Assembly: GCA_013368325.1 (NCBI GenBank) | Contig: JAACJK010000066.1 | Span: 62,001 to 126,000, forward strand | Source: Ephemerocybe angulata | Taxonomy: Eukaryota; Basidiomycota; Agaricomycetes; Agaricales; Psathyrellaceae | Reading direction: 5' to 3' | DNA: 64,000 bases | Shown: positions 11,135 to 22,204 of the stretch, piece after piece | Numbering within the stretch: position 1 is the first letter of the stretch | Layout of the letters: every line of letters begins with the position of its first letter | Notes under the pieces: model-generated | Seen by the model: only the letters and a program-made list of their open reading frames with translations | Database searches by the model: none | Told to the model about the DNA's origin: nothing | Made by a program: the position numbers and the translations under genes

Positions 11135-13500
11135 TCAGTCTGCATCTGCCATCTTGGTAGTGGACCAAGTTCCGTAGAGCTCAGGCTTCATCCACGACAG
11201 TCGTTCCTTGGCCTTCTCTTCAAACAGACTGTCTGAAGCTTTCTCGTACTTTTTGTCGCTATACTCCCCCTTGGCATACCCCCCTGCACGAAGCGCGGCC
11301 CACGCCACGAGCCTCATTAGAATTGAGCCGTGCCTCCTCGGTTCCGCGTCCAGCACGACGATGTATCTGACCGGAAACTCCTTGAAGTGGAAGAACCATC
11401 CAGCAGAGCCCGGGCGCCTGAGGCTAGCGATATAGCCAATCATTTTATCCTTCTCAGTCGAGAAAAGGATATCCTTGGCGGAACGGAAGATCTCCCATTC
11501 ACCACGAGGAGTCGTTTGTAAAGCTGAACGAGATGCTTCAAATGTTCGACTGCGCAAGGGGGGCAAAGCTTTCCCACCATCTGCGCCGGATTCCTCGACC
11601 AACGACTGGGGGTCGGTTTCCGACCATACGAGGAGCTGGTAAAGGTCTGGCCGTGCCCTGAGCTCCTCAAGAAACGCCTCGCTGAATCCCCCCTTCTCGT
11701 GACGGACTGCTCCGAACAGATATGCCCTCGACTCCACCTCAGCCCACACGATTTTTCCCGCGCTCTGTGGGCGCTTGTTGGTCGGAATGGGTCCTTCGAT
11801 ACCCATTAATCTCTGAGGTGAGACCATGTCGGCGATGACAACACCAGAAATTGATAGGTGCATCCGTGCGGCGGTTGCGCGGTTCGTCGAGTTCAGGTCA
11901 TTCTCGAAACGGCAGAATCCCGGGGGAGGTAAGAGACCCAAACCCCCAACCGACAGCATTCTGATCAAGTCGTCGTAGGTGCTGCACAGACGAACATAAC
12001 GATTCTCGGTGTTGGACTGGGGGTCGATGGACTTGAACAGGTGCTAGGAACAGTAAATCTTTTGATTACCAGAGGAATTACGAGATATACTCACCCACCA
12101 GACTTCATCGGTCACAGCTTTGGTGTGCTTCCGATTGTAGATCCACCCTCCAAGAACCTTGACCCTGCTGCCTGACAATGGTTTAAGTCTCAGATGGGCT
12201 TATACTACGCATGCCGGGGCAACTTACCGACGTCCCCAAGGTTGGCTGCCCCCGATTCCGGGTTCGGATGTTTCATCATTTCCAGCGCTTCGAACATCGC
12301 GTCCTTCATCCACGGGAGCGGGAACTCGTCGACCCGAACAAACAGCTGAGCAAAGTGCGTCGCATCTTCCAAGTCAAAGTCGTCGCTGAGTATCATGTCC
12401 CGAAAGGTGACTTTATCCAGAGATTTGGCGAAAAGAACTGGGTGATGAAAGACGACTCGTCTGGCGTACTGGCACATATGGTAGTACTGGAGGGCGGCCA
12501 TGTACATTGCGAGGGGTGAGCCGTGCTTGCTTGGGTCCAAGCCTCGGGAAGTAAACATCTTACGCGCAAACTTCTTGCCATGGTCCAAGTCCATGAAGGC
12601 CTCGAACGCTGCGCAAAGTCGCCGCTTTTCACTATGTACGCGCCTTCTATCAGAGGGGGTCAGGGTATCTCAAGCATAGAAAGCACGCACGCTTGGTAGG
12701 CAAGTTCTACAAGATCCTCGTCCTCACCCTCAGCATCCTCACCCTCAGGGAGGACAACGTCCCCGGCTTCTACAGTCGCACTGACGGAAGTTGTATTTTC
12801 TCGACGAGCGGATGCTGAAGTAGCACCCTGAGTTGTAGTCGACGGTTGATTTTGACGTAGAGCGCTCTTCCAAATGCCTTCGCTTTCGGCAGTCTTTGCC
12901 CATTCGGCTTCGGGATGTTCCACGATGTAAAGCTCCAGGACACGCTGGCCTAACTTCTCAATCACTCGGTTGGCCTTTTCCATCTCTTTTGCCAGTACCT
13001 TGATTCGAATCTTATGACCATCGTCCACTGCAGATGGACTATTCAGCCAAACCACGATAAGCAAAGTTCAACTGCGCTCTCACCTTTAAGGAAGAAACGC
13101 TTTGAATGAATATCCCTCCCAGTTCTTTCGACACGAATGGCCTTGACGTATCTCGACACCCATTTGAGCTTTTGCATCGTCTCTGCCCTGCTGGTATACT
13201 CTGAGATCTCGGCTTCTGTGGGTATCTCCCTTCCGTTCCGCACTCGATCGACCTCCTTCTGCGCCTCCTTGTACTTTTTATACAGTAATCGATATTGGCC
13301 ATGATGTTCCTTGCATCGCTCGGGTTTGGGGTGCCCAGCAGTTGCAGGTTTGTTGCATCGAGTCATCTCGTCTCCTTTAAGGGTATTGCATGGAGTTGAC
13401 TGCGCCTGAACGACTCAGTGGGCGCTGAGGCGCTTGGAGTCCCGGCTGACTTGTTCTTCGCCTTCGCCCCCTGTTTCTTCTTGTTCCCTGGCCCGGGCAT
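11135..13500 (-). CDS. Unknown multi-exon basidiomycete protein with an N-terminal Cys/His motif
   Basis: The gene reads from ATG at 13500 (lysine-rich start MPGPGNKKKQG) through about five exons to a stop at 11135-11137. The second exon has R-C-N-K-P...E-R-C-K-E-H-H-G-Q-Y (around 13300-13360), a Cys/Cys/His cluster that could bind zinc. A helical, charged stretch follows (LAKEMEKANRVIEKLGQRVL, 12945-13005) and then an acidic linker (EGEDAEGEDEDL). The last exons (12205-12594 and 11135-12045) are globular, with no motif I recognise. One short intron near 13367-13410 is needed to join exon 1, and its borders are uncertain. The gene is convergent with the E(z)-like gene, with about 230 bp between the stops. 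It resembles lineage-specific hypothetical proteins of Agaricomycetes; I assign no function. Confidence 0.65.
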
Positions 13501-14249
13501 CGTAGGTTAATCTCGATATGCTGTGATAGATGGCCGTATGAGGCAAAACTGAGCAGGGAACGTTATATTCTCATTATATGAAGGCTTACAGTGGGTTCAT
13601 TATAGACATTCCTCCCACGATGAATCGCCAATTCATTACAGATAACCGCTGAACCGGATGCTGGTCCCACGACCCCTCGCCGGTGAGTTCCCGAACACCT
13701 CGCCGGTGCGACGTCGCGTGACCATTGATCAAAATGATCTTCCCCACGGCCACCAGCGGCTAGGAGGACGGACGCCTCACCATGCAGCAAGGCGTCCAAA
13801 GGGTGCGCACGACTACGGAAGGTGCTCTGGGGTATCCGGGCGACTGATATCACAATGAACGGCCCAGTATATGCGTCCTATCCCTAGTTGAATGGCAATA
13901 CCTTTACTCCTACCACTGACAGTGCCCATCAAGACCAGGACCATCCGAAAGGCTACCTGGCGATTTACGGCGCCCCCATACCCTGCGCCTAGATAATAGC
14001 GGTTTCTAGCCATCGCTTGCTCGTCAGTGATCGGGGTGCTGCAGGTATATGAATGCGGGCCATCCCTCGATGGTAGGTAGGGCGAGGTTGTGGGGCACGG
14101 CCCATCCCACCATATACTGAATATCTGTCTGGACAGGCATTGGTGGCGCTGCGGCTACCCGCTGGCCAGACATGTACCATCTGGAGCGGTTCAGGAGGGG
14201 CGTATGCCCCAACATCGGGCTCTCAAGACGGATACTATTGCAGATGTCG
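13501..14249. other. Intergenic stretch, no gene recognised
   Basis: Small open frames only. An 11-bp direct repeat CCTCGCCGGTG occurs at about 13675 and 13700. The right end (from about 14170) shows faint similarity to the 199-bp array that follows, such as TCTCAAGAC near 14221, so the array may once have extended further left. Confidence 0.5.
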
Positions 14250-16140
14250 TTCCTCAGACTGACGTTCACCCGCGCCCTCGTCCGCCCCGCTCCCATCTCT
14301 GGAGATGCTAGCCAGCTGACCTTGCACTCTGCAGACATATACCGCCAGGCCAGGCAGATCCAGCAGCATGCGCACAGGGCTCTCGAGACCCCGATCATCG
14401 AGAGAACGTCTCTCGAGACGCATGCTCTCCGAAAGCCACAGGTAAGTCGTTCTCCAGACATTCATTCGCCTCCCTCCATCCCTCCGCATCCCGCTCTGCA
14501 GACGCTGACCATCGTATGTTCCGTTCTCCAGACGGATATCACGCCGACCCAGCCGCGTCCGACACGCACCGCACAGAGCTCTCGAGACACGGATCCCCAA
14601 ACAACTGTCTCCCGAGACGCATGCTCTCCGAAACCCACAGGTAAATCGTTCTCCAGACATTCATTCGCCTCCCTCCATCCCTCCACATCCCGCTCTGCAG
14701 ACGCTGACCATCGTATGTTCCGTTCTCCAGACACGTATCCCGCCGACCCAGCCGCGTCCGACACGCACCGCACAGAGCTCTCGAGACACGGATCCCCAAA
14801 CAACTGTCTCCCGAGACGCATGCTCTCCAAAAGCCACAGGTAAATCGTTCTCCAGATATTCATTCGCCTCCCTCCATCCCTCCACATCCCGCTCTGCAGA
14901 CGCTGACCATCGTATGTTCCGTTCTCCAGACACGTATCACGCCGACCCAGCCGCGTCCGACACGCACCGCACAGAGCTCTCGAGACTCGGATCCCCGCAC
15001 GAAGGTCTCTCGAGACCCACGCTCTCCGAAACCCACAAGTAAGTCGTTCTTTAGATATTGATTGCCCTCCCTCCATCCCTCCACATCCCGCTCTGCAGAC
15101 TCTGACGATCGTATGCTGCGTTCTCCAGACGGATATCACGCCGACCCAGCTGCGTCCGACACGCACCGCACAGAGCTCTCGAGACTCGGATCCCCGCACG
15201 AAGGTCTCTCGAGACCCACGCTCTCCGAAACCCACAAGTAAGTCGTTCTTCAGACATTGATTGCCCTCCCTCCATCCCTCCACATCCCGCTCTGCAGACG
15301 CTGACCATCGTATGCTGCGTTCTCCAGACGGATATCACGCCGACCCAGCTGCGTCCGACACGCACCGCACAGAGCTCTCGAGACTCGGATCCCCGCACGA
15401 AGGTCTCTCGAGACCCATGCTCTCCAAAAGCCACAAGTAAGTCGTTCTCCAGACATTCATTCGCCTCCCTCCATTCCTCCGCATCCCGCACCGCAGACGC
15501 AGACCGTCAGCCATTGCATTCTCCAGATGCGTACCGAACCCGCCTTGTCGCGTTTGACACGCACCGCACAGGTCTCTCGAGACACCGATGCCCACACGAC
15601 TGTCTCTCGAGACCCATGCTCTCCGAAACCCACAGGTGAGTCGTTCTCCAGACATTCATTCGCCTCCCTCCATCCCTCCGCATCCCGCTCCGCAGACGCT
15701 GACCATCGTATGTTCCGTTCTCCAGACGCATATCACGCCGACCCAGCTGCGTCCGACACGCACCGCACAGAGCTCTCGAGACACGGATCCCCGAACGACT
15801 GTCTCTCGAGACCCATGCTCTCCAAAACACGCAGGTACGTCGTTCCGCAGACATTGATTCCCCTCCCTGCATCCCTCCGCATCATCCCGCTCTGCAGACC
15901 CTGACCATCAGCCATTGCATTCTCCAGACGCGTACCGAAGCCGCCTTGTCGCGTTTGACACGCGCCGCACAGGTCTCTCGAGACACCGATGCCCAGACGA
16001 AGGTCTCTCCAGACGCATGCTCTCCAAAACCCACAAGTAAGTCGTTCCCCTGACATTGATTTCCCTCCTTCCATCCCTCCGCATCCCGCTCCGCAGACGC
16101 CGACTATCTGACAGCCGGCTCTCCAGACAGGTATCCAGCC
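14250..16140. repeat. 199-bp tandem array, about 9-10 units, each with intron-like signals
   Basis: The landmark TCTCCAGACATTC or a variant begins at 14451, 14650, 14849, 15048, 15247, 15446, 15645, 15844 and 16046: seven steps of 199 bp and a last step of 202. A more diverged copy starts at 14250. Within each unit the motif TCTCNAGAC recurs several times (TCTCCAGAC, TCTGCAGAC, TCTCGAGAC, TCTCCCGAGAC). Each unit also has CACAG or CACAA followed by a splice-donor-like GTAAGT, GTAAAT, GTGAGT or GTACGT, then a pyrimidine-rich tract (CCTCCCTCCATCCCTCC) ending in CTCTGCAG or CCGCAG 60 bp later. The 139 bp left over is not a multiple of three. Confidence 0.93.
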
Positions 16141-16240
16141 CTCCCTCCTATGAGGTATATTTCAGAAGTTACCTTTTCAAAGATTGGGAGCATTCAAGTA
16201 AAGACATGAAAGCATGGTTCAGAAACACAGATCCGTTACA

Positions 16241-16690
16241 TTAATCGTCCAGTTTTAGTATCTTCGCCCTATTCCAAATTGAAAGGAAGACCTTTGTATA
16301 AATAATCGCCCTCTGTTGACCCATATAACTGACGGATTTGCGAATTCTTCGAAGTGCCCCATTGCCGCACTCCGCTGCGCTGGAGTTAATGTAGCTAAGT
16401 CTGGTGTCGACATTCATGTATTCCGAGAGAAAGGCAGCTGGGCTGCATTTGCTGTGTCCTGTAGCATGGAAAATGTCAATGGCAAAGCTTGTCTCGGCGA
16501 AGAACATTGGCTCGCGAAGCATGCAGTAGGGGCCCAAGGCACAGGCAAAATCGTAGATAACTCTTGTCGGCGCCTTAGGCCACCGAGTGACCATCGCCGA
16601 GAAAACATCATCTCGGCCTTCGCTAGAAGGAATGCAATGAAATCCGTAGCAGATGCTATGGGAACACATCAGGAAAACCCTCGCCGGCTG
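16241..16690 (-). pseudogene. KDZ-associated (CxC5-type) protein, C-terminal fragment
   Basis: The open frame 16669-16241 contains HSICYGFHCIPSSEGRDDVF, then VIYDFACALGPYC, FHATGHSKCSP, INSSAAECGN and SVSYMGQQRAIIYTKVF. These are hallmark blocks of the C-terminal part of the KDZ (Kyakuja-Dileera-Zisupton) transposon-associated proteins that are abundant in Agaricomycetes. The D and H residues in YDFACALG and FHATGHSKC would be candidate catalytic or metal ligands. Nothing upstream of about 16690 (the N-terminal side) continues the family, so this is an isolated 3' exon. It matches the part missing from the KDZ gene at 49645-52453, which lies on the same strand in collinear order. Confidence 0.82.
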
Positions 16691-16734
16691 GTTTTCCTAG
16701 GTAGAAATGATCACATCAAATAACTATTGCAGGT

Positions 16735-17287
16735 TTGATATTTGGATGACGAAGGCTGGTCAGACATTGTGGGATGGCGGCAAGGCGCTAAAAGCCTGGC
16801 GGAGGTTTCTCAGAAAGTACCACTCAGGTTTAAGTGGTCAGACAATATAATAGTTGGAAATCAATCTGATAATGCACTTACAAGGTCATATAAGGGTGGT
16901 CAGTTTGGGGGATCTTGTAGCCAAGCGCTCCAAGGCTGACATTGATTGGCCAGAAGCGTCTGGCCGGAGTTGAGTTACCTAGCTATATCACACAATAAGA
17001 GCTTCCTGACAATGCACTTACAAGAGTTTATAATGGATCTAATTCTTAGAGATAACTTCAGCTAAGCGCCAGATTCCTTTGAGTTGTCGAGCTATATCAT
17101 ATTCAGGACTCACACTGACAATACACTTTCAAAGAATTATAAGGCCCCAAATTCTGCATAGGGCAGACCAACTTTGTTAAGCAAGCATTAAGGTCACTGA
17201 ATCTGATATATGGTTGATGCTATCTTACCGTGCACTTGCCAACCTCCGAGTCTCAAAGAAAAATGATATCATGGCAAGGGGATATAT
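16735..17287. repeat. Subterminal direct repeats flanking the Plavaka gene
   Basis: No coding frame is supported. The motif CTGACAATGCACTTACAAG occurs in three close versions near 16866, 17007 and 17117, and GAGCTATATCA or a close form occurs near 16980 and 17089. GGTCAGAC also recurs (near 16757 and 16837). Short direct repeats beside a transposase gene are typical of the subterminal regions of CACTA-like DNA transposons, so I read this as the 3' subterminal region of the Plavaka element. I could not find its terminal inverted repeats. Confidence 0.6.
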
Positions 17288-20200
17288 TCAATCACCATCA
17301 CTGCCTGTAGCATCCTCATCCTCTGGCTGCTGGACGTCATCCAAGAATTCATCTTCCCCGTCGCCTACATCCAATTCTTCTGCCTCCAAGTTATCTAGAC
17401 CATGCTCATGGTCCTTCGCCAAACACACTCCACCATCTGCATCACCATTCTCTCCGACCTGAAGATCTGGCACCCCATCTGTGGTTATGTCTGTCTCCCC
17501 ATGTTGTCCATCGGAGTTAACGGCAGACCCGAGTGCTAGGTCCACAGCTTCTGGCGCTGCCCCAGACGTGCTTGGGGGAGCTCTAGGAGCATCTGTGTGA
17601 CTATATTTGTGCCCCACGCCATGGCCCCAAATGTACCTCATCAGCATATCTCGGTCGACAAAGCTAGATACATAGTCAGTGATGGTATGGCATAGCAAAT
17701 ATGCAGTTCGAGGGTCCTTACCGGTTAATATAGTACTCTTTCCAATCCTCCTTGTCTTTAGCTGTCTTTGAAGCAATGCGTGAGGTATCTGCAGCTGGGT
17801 ATCGTCGGCCAAGGCTGAAACGAGGGTTGATATATGATGCTCGAATTATGTCAGAGGGATCAAGAAACCCCATTGCACCTTCTGAGTTGGCTGGTTGCAG
17901 TTGGAGCCGGTCAAAGTCGTTTGTTTTACTGGATTCGTGACAGAATTCAAACCACCGTATGAATAGAAAGTCTACTCGTCGCTTTCGGAGATCAGTAGCC
18001 CCTTCTCCACGGTAAATGAGGTTTGCGTGGTAGACTCCTAGCACTTGTGCATGGACGAATCGATGAGGATTTGGGTAATCCTCGTCATCATCGTCCAATT
18101 GACGCAGGCACATAACATATCGACGGGACGTGCTTGGGTTAATGATATCGGTTTCCCTACGCACATCGTAGGTCGTGTAGTTGATGTGCAGTAGTTGGTG
18201 TTGATAGATGCGGTCCGAGTGAAAGAATATTCGGTCAGCATTGGACTCTGTATCATGATGATCTGTTGCGAGTGACGTCTGTAGTGACTGGAGGCGCTGG
18301 AGTCTTTGGCTGTCAGGCCCATCTTCTGAGTCTAGCTCCTCCTTTATGAGCATACTGTATATGCGGGGAAGAAGATGAGCTCTGAGCTTTGGCATAAAGT
18401 CCTGGTAGAGTCCCACAATATATGAGTTTCTTGGAGTTGTAGGCAGTTGAGACAATAAGTTACGGTTACCTTCACGGCAGGGTCATCCCTCTTCTTTTGG
18501 ATCCAGCTTGGAAGACTGACTGGGTTATTCTGTGATTTCCCAATGAAGTACGGATTAGTGGAAGCATTTTCGTCAGTATACTCCTCGCTGGGGTCGGGCA
18601 GAAGCTGTCTCCGGAGTCTTCTGATACGATTCTGCCGCATTTGTATGCGTGATAGCTGTCTGTTGACGTCTTTCTTGCTCGTGCGTTTGTAATGCATCTT
18701 TGGGTATCTGTGGAACCGTTCAGGCTAAAGAGTCCCACTCAGTTTCTCTTTCTACGGGCATCGCAGTGAGAACCAGGTTTATGAACGCACGATTTGAGTT
18801 GAGTATGAGTCAGTTGTTCCGAAGAGGCGGATTGTCGGAGCCACATCACCCAAGGAGTGGTACTTGTATGTTTCAAGATTGAGGGTTTTGGGCTTTGGGC
18901 CACCATCCTCGTCATCTGTCATCTCTACCTACAGATCAGAAATATGGCCAAGTAGTAGTAGTTCAAACTACGCACCGCCTTCTTCTGGAACATCCATGGA
19001 GCCTACTTCAGCATTGCCCGAATTGAGTTTCCGCCGCTTGCCTGCCAGTGAACCAACACTAGCACCCGCTCCAGGGGCAGCGGGTCCTTCCTTCCTCTTA
19101 GCGGAAGTTTCGCGCCTTTTTCGAGCTTGATATTCTCGCTGTAGTTCCTTTGTGGGTATAGCAGCACATGTTTCTTTAACAAACTTCCTCATTGACTCTC
19201 CGAGTTGGACTGTCTGTTCTTCCAGCATGGTTAATGTATGGTCGGTATGTAGTCGAAGCTTCGCCAGCCCGTGCCACTGGCCAAGTACAAAGAGTAGTTT
19301 CATGACACGGTTGTTGTGAGGAGCAGGAAGTAGGCCCTCAAATGCTGGTATTGCACACTGATAAAATGAAGCAAGTGAGTCAGCGGTATTTTAAACAATT
19401 ATAAAGGCTACCTGGAGTAAATCTTCAAAGTCTCGGGCGGCTAATTGCTTCATTTCGCTGACATTGTTCACAAACCGACGTATGGTGTCCCTTCCGTATG
19501 TTGGCATTTCACGATATCTATCACCAGTATGAGATTTGTGCATTAAAAAGTTAACGGAGTCCGAGTACCCACCGAGCATCTAAGGTATTTGTCAGACCTT
19601 TTTCTGTCGCTTCCAAGAGGCGCAGTAGGTGTATGAACAAGGCCTTCCAGACTCCAATCTCGACTTCATGGAGAATATCTACCACAAGCATAGGGTATAG
19701 ATCAAAGCCATGGGAGGATAAGCGTGTAGAGAACGCATTCTGTCATAAGATCCTCATGAGTAAATGGGAAATGGAAAGTAGAATGCACAAGCCATGCGTA
19801 CCTCCGTAGCCACAAGGGAACCATGCGAGAGTCGCGTTTCTACTTTGCTGGAGAGAATCGACAGCTGTTGGTCGTAGAGAAATTCACGGGCTTTCTTCAC
19901 GTGTTCCTTCCTAATATTATCATCCACTCGAGCCCATTTCGAACGATTCTTTAGGTCTTGTTTTTGTCCCATTGCCGGGATGTCCACCTTGAGAACTCTG
20001 CAGCGGGGGCAAGGATATTTCCCTAAGTTCTTGATACTTGCTATAAGGATCCTAGTTAAGGTTTAGTTCATTTGACATGCAGCTCAGACCATATTCTCAA
20101 TCTTACTCACTTCTCTGGGTAGTCCGCAGAATATGTGAGAATTCGAGGGTAGAATCTACGCTTTTCTCCATCATAACCCTTTACAACAATCCCATGGGAG

Positions 20201-21963
20201 TACGCTTCCACAAACTCTTCGTCCAAGATAAGTTTCCACTGCTCGTGGAAGAGCTCCCTCTGGCAGTGAGTAATAACGGCCTCGTGGGCCTTCGTAAGAT
20301 GCTTTTGGCCAGTATGTTCAATCATAAAATCTTTAAAGTGATCAGGGAGCTAAAGGAGCTCAATTAACTGAAGCCAGACTGTTAACTGGTGCTTAACATA
20401 CCTTTTCAAAGTAAGCGACAGTTTCAAACAGCCTTTCGGAAGGCTTCGAACGGTTGTACTTGGATTCATTGGCGAAGAATAGGTAGAGAGGCCATACTTT
20501 GGCAGATCCAAAACATGCCAACATGGTCGCATCCGAAGCAAACATAAGGCAGACTACATAGCGAGGTAGAGTGCATCCTGGCTCTGGAGGTGAACGCTAT
20601 GGGATATGTTATATTAGACTAGTCCCAGAAGTATTTTAGATCATGCAAATACCTGAAGGGCCTCGTACGCGTCAACAAATGCCTTGGATGTATACATCTC
20701 TCCAAACGTCCGCATATCCTCCTTTCCTTCGCCAGGACACCAGCGAAGGTCAAAGCCCATAGTATGGAAGTGCTCCTGCGCTTCGAGGCACTCAAGCTTA
20801 GCCCTGATGATTGGTATCAGTGGCCGGTGGTGAAAGCCAGGAACTGTAAAAGCATGGCAGCCAGGGTTCACTGATGTCTTGGCAAAGGGTACTGAGATAG
20901 TGATTGACTTTATGGCCCAAGAATCACCATCGTCCACCCATTCAGCAGAGTCTACGCCATCATCGTACTCAGATGCTGCTAGAATAGTGTCGATGCGTTT
21001 CCAATTCGTCCCTTGCAAGTCCTGTGGCCGGAAGTTGCTATCACTGACGATATCGACCAGCTTGGCAAAGGAGTCGTGACTCTTCTCTGAGCTATCTGAC
21101 CAAAACCATTCGCCCAGGCGGAACGAACTGAGATTGGGAAATGGGTAGAGAGTGGGATTTCTAGAGGGAGCTTTGGAGGGCTCGCCCTCGACGTCCGGGA
21201 GCTCTTGGTGTTCCCGAAGTTTCTTGGGTGTGACTGAACTGTCTGGATCGTGTGGAGAGTCGCCGTACTGATACATTCCAAACTTTTTGTAAAGCCCAAA
21301 GCTATTCTTTTTCGATTCGACGGGGTAATGTTTCGAGGGTGGCGAGGTTGTGTCCGTGGGTTCGGGGGGCGCTGTAGCTGGAGGAGCCTTTGGCTTTGGC
21401 AGAGCTGGTGGTGCAGGGATAACAGAGGCAAAGAGCGATGGAGGAAGTGCAGAGGATGGCTGGAAGTCGGACTTCTTTTGTATTTTGAAAGATGTCGTCT
21501 TCTTGCGATGGCCTCTACCCAGAGCTTCGCCCTCAGTTCCAGCTATCACAGTTGACCCTTCTTGATTCTCAGCCACCTCGGCTACTTCTAGTATGGCTAC
21601 AGGTGGCTCTCGGTTCTACAATCCTCCTTAGTATATTACAAGATAAAACACAGCTTCATAAAATAGTCTTACCTTGTTCCGCGGTATAACTGGCATATCT
21701 ACGTCAAGATTCTCCTCGTCCAACCAAGAGGGTGCCTTCCGCTTCCGAGTATTTGCACCAGAGCTGCTCCCCTCCTCACAGTCAATCTGCATTGACTGTT
21801 GTTGCCTCTGACGTGCTTCTTCTATGCTTCGCTTGAAGTTTCCTCGAAATTTCACGCAGGACCTTATGTGGAAAGCGTAGCTGTTTGGCTGCATGAACAA
21901 TTTCCCGCACACACATTTCTGAGACCACGGCTGGTTGCCCAGCTCATCATCGTACACCTCCAT
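17288..21963 (-). CDS. Plavaka-type (CACTA-like) DNA transposase, multi-exon, apparently near-complete
   Basis: The gene starts at ATG 21963 with a zinc-finger-like C-V-C-G-K...H-I-R-S-C, followed by a disordered proline-rich stretch and FGLYKKF...HDPDSS (21280 down to 21230). Later exons give LYPFPNLSSFRLGEWFWSDS, a block ending RILTYSADYPEK (20120-20300), the helical central exons (18968-19990), YFIGKSQNNPVSLPSWIQKK, and the conserved 3' part DRIYQHQLLHINYTTYDVRR, YARVLG-like AQVLGVYHANLIY, and VDRDMLMRYIWGHGVGHKYS. It ends in an acidic tail at 17288. This block order is that of Plavaka transposases, a basidiomycete branch of the CACTA/EnSpm superfamily acting in the nucleus on element ends. 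Exons are separated by short introns and I saw no obvious in-frame stop in the conserved blocks. Whether it is active is unknown. Confidence 0.85.
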
Positions 21964-22204
21964 TGGACTGCAAAGAGTGGTGGTGGTGGTGGTGGAAAGT
22001 TGAACAGAACACCAAATGGCGTTAATCCCACTGGTCTGATGGCTTCCTGCTGGCTGGGAAAATAATGCCTATTTAGAAGTTGGCTAACATCATACTACAG
22101 TCTTAGATTTCAACAGGACCATACAAGAGAAAATACGAGCTAATTAATACACAGAGGAGCAGAATCAACGTCAACAAGGGTGCGAATGAGAAAGGTCTTC
22201 ATAA

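Noticed and set aside
14172..14843. Plus-strand 223-codon frame across the 199-bp array
   Set aside because: It changes content unit by unit because 199 is not divisible by three, and it ignores the splice signals; no recognisable protein.
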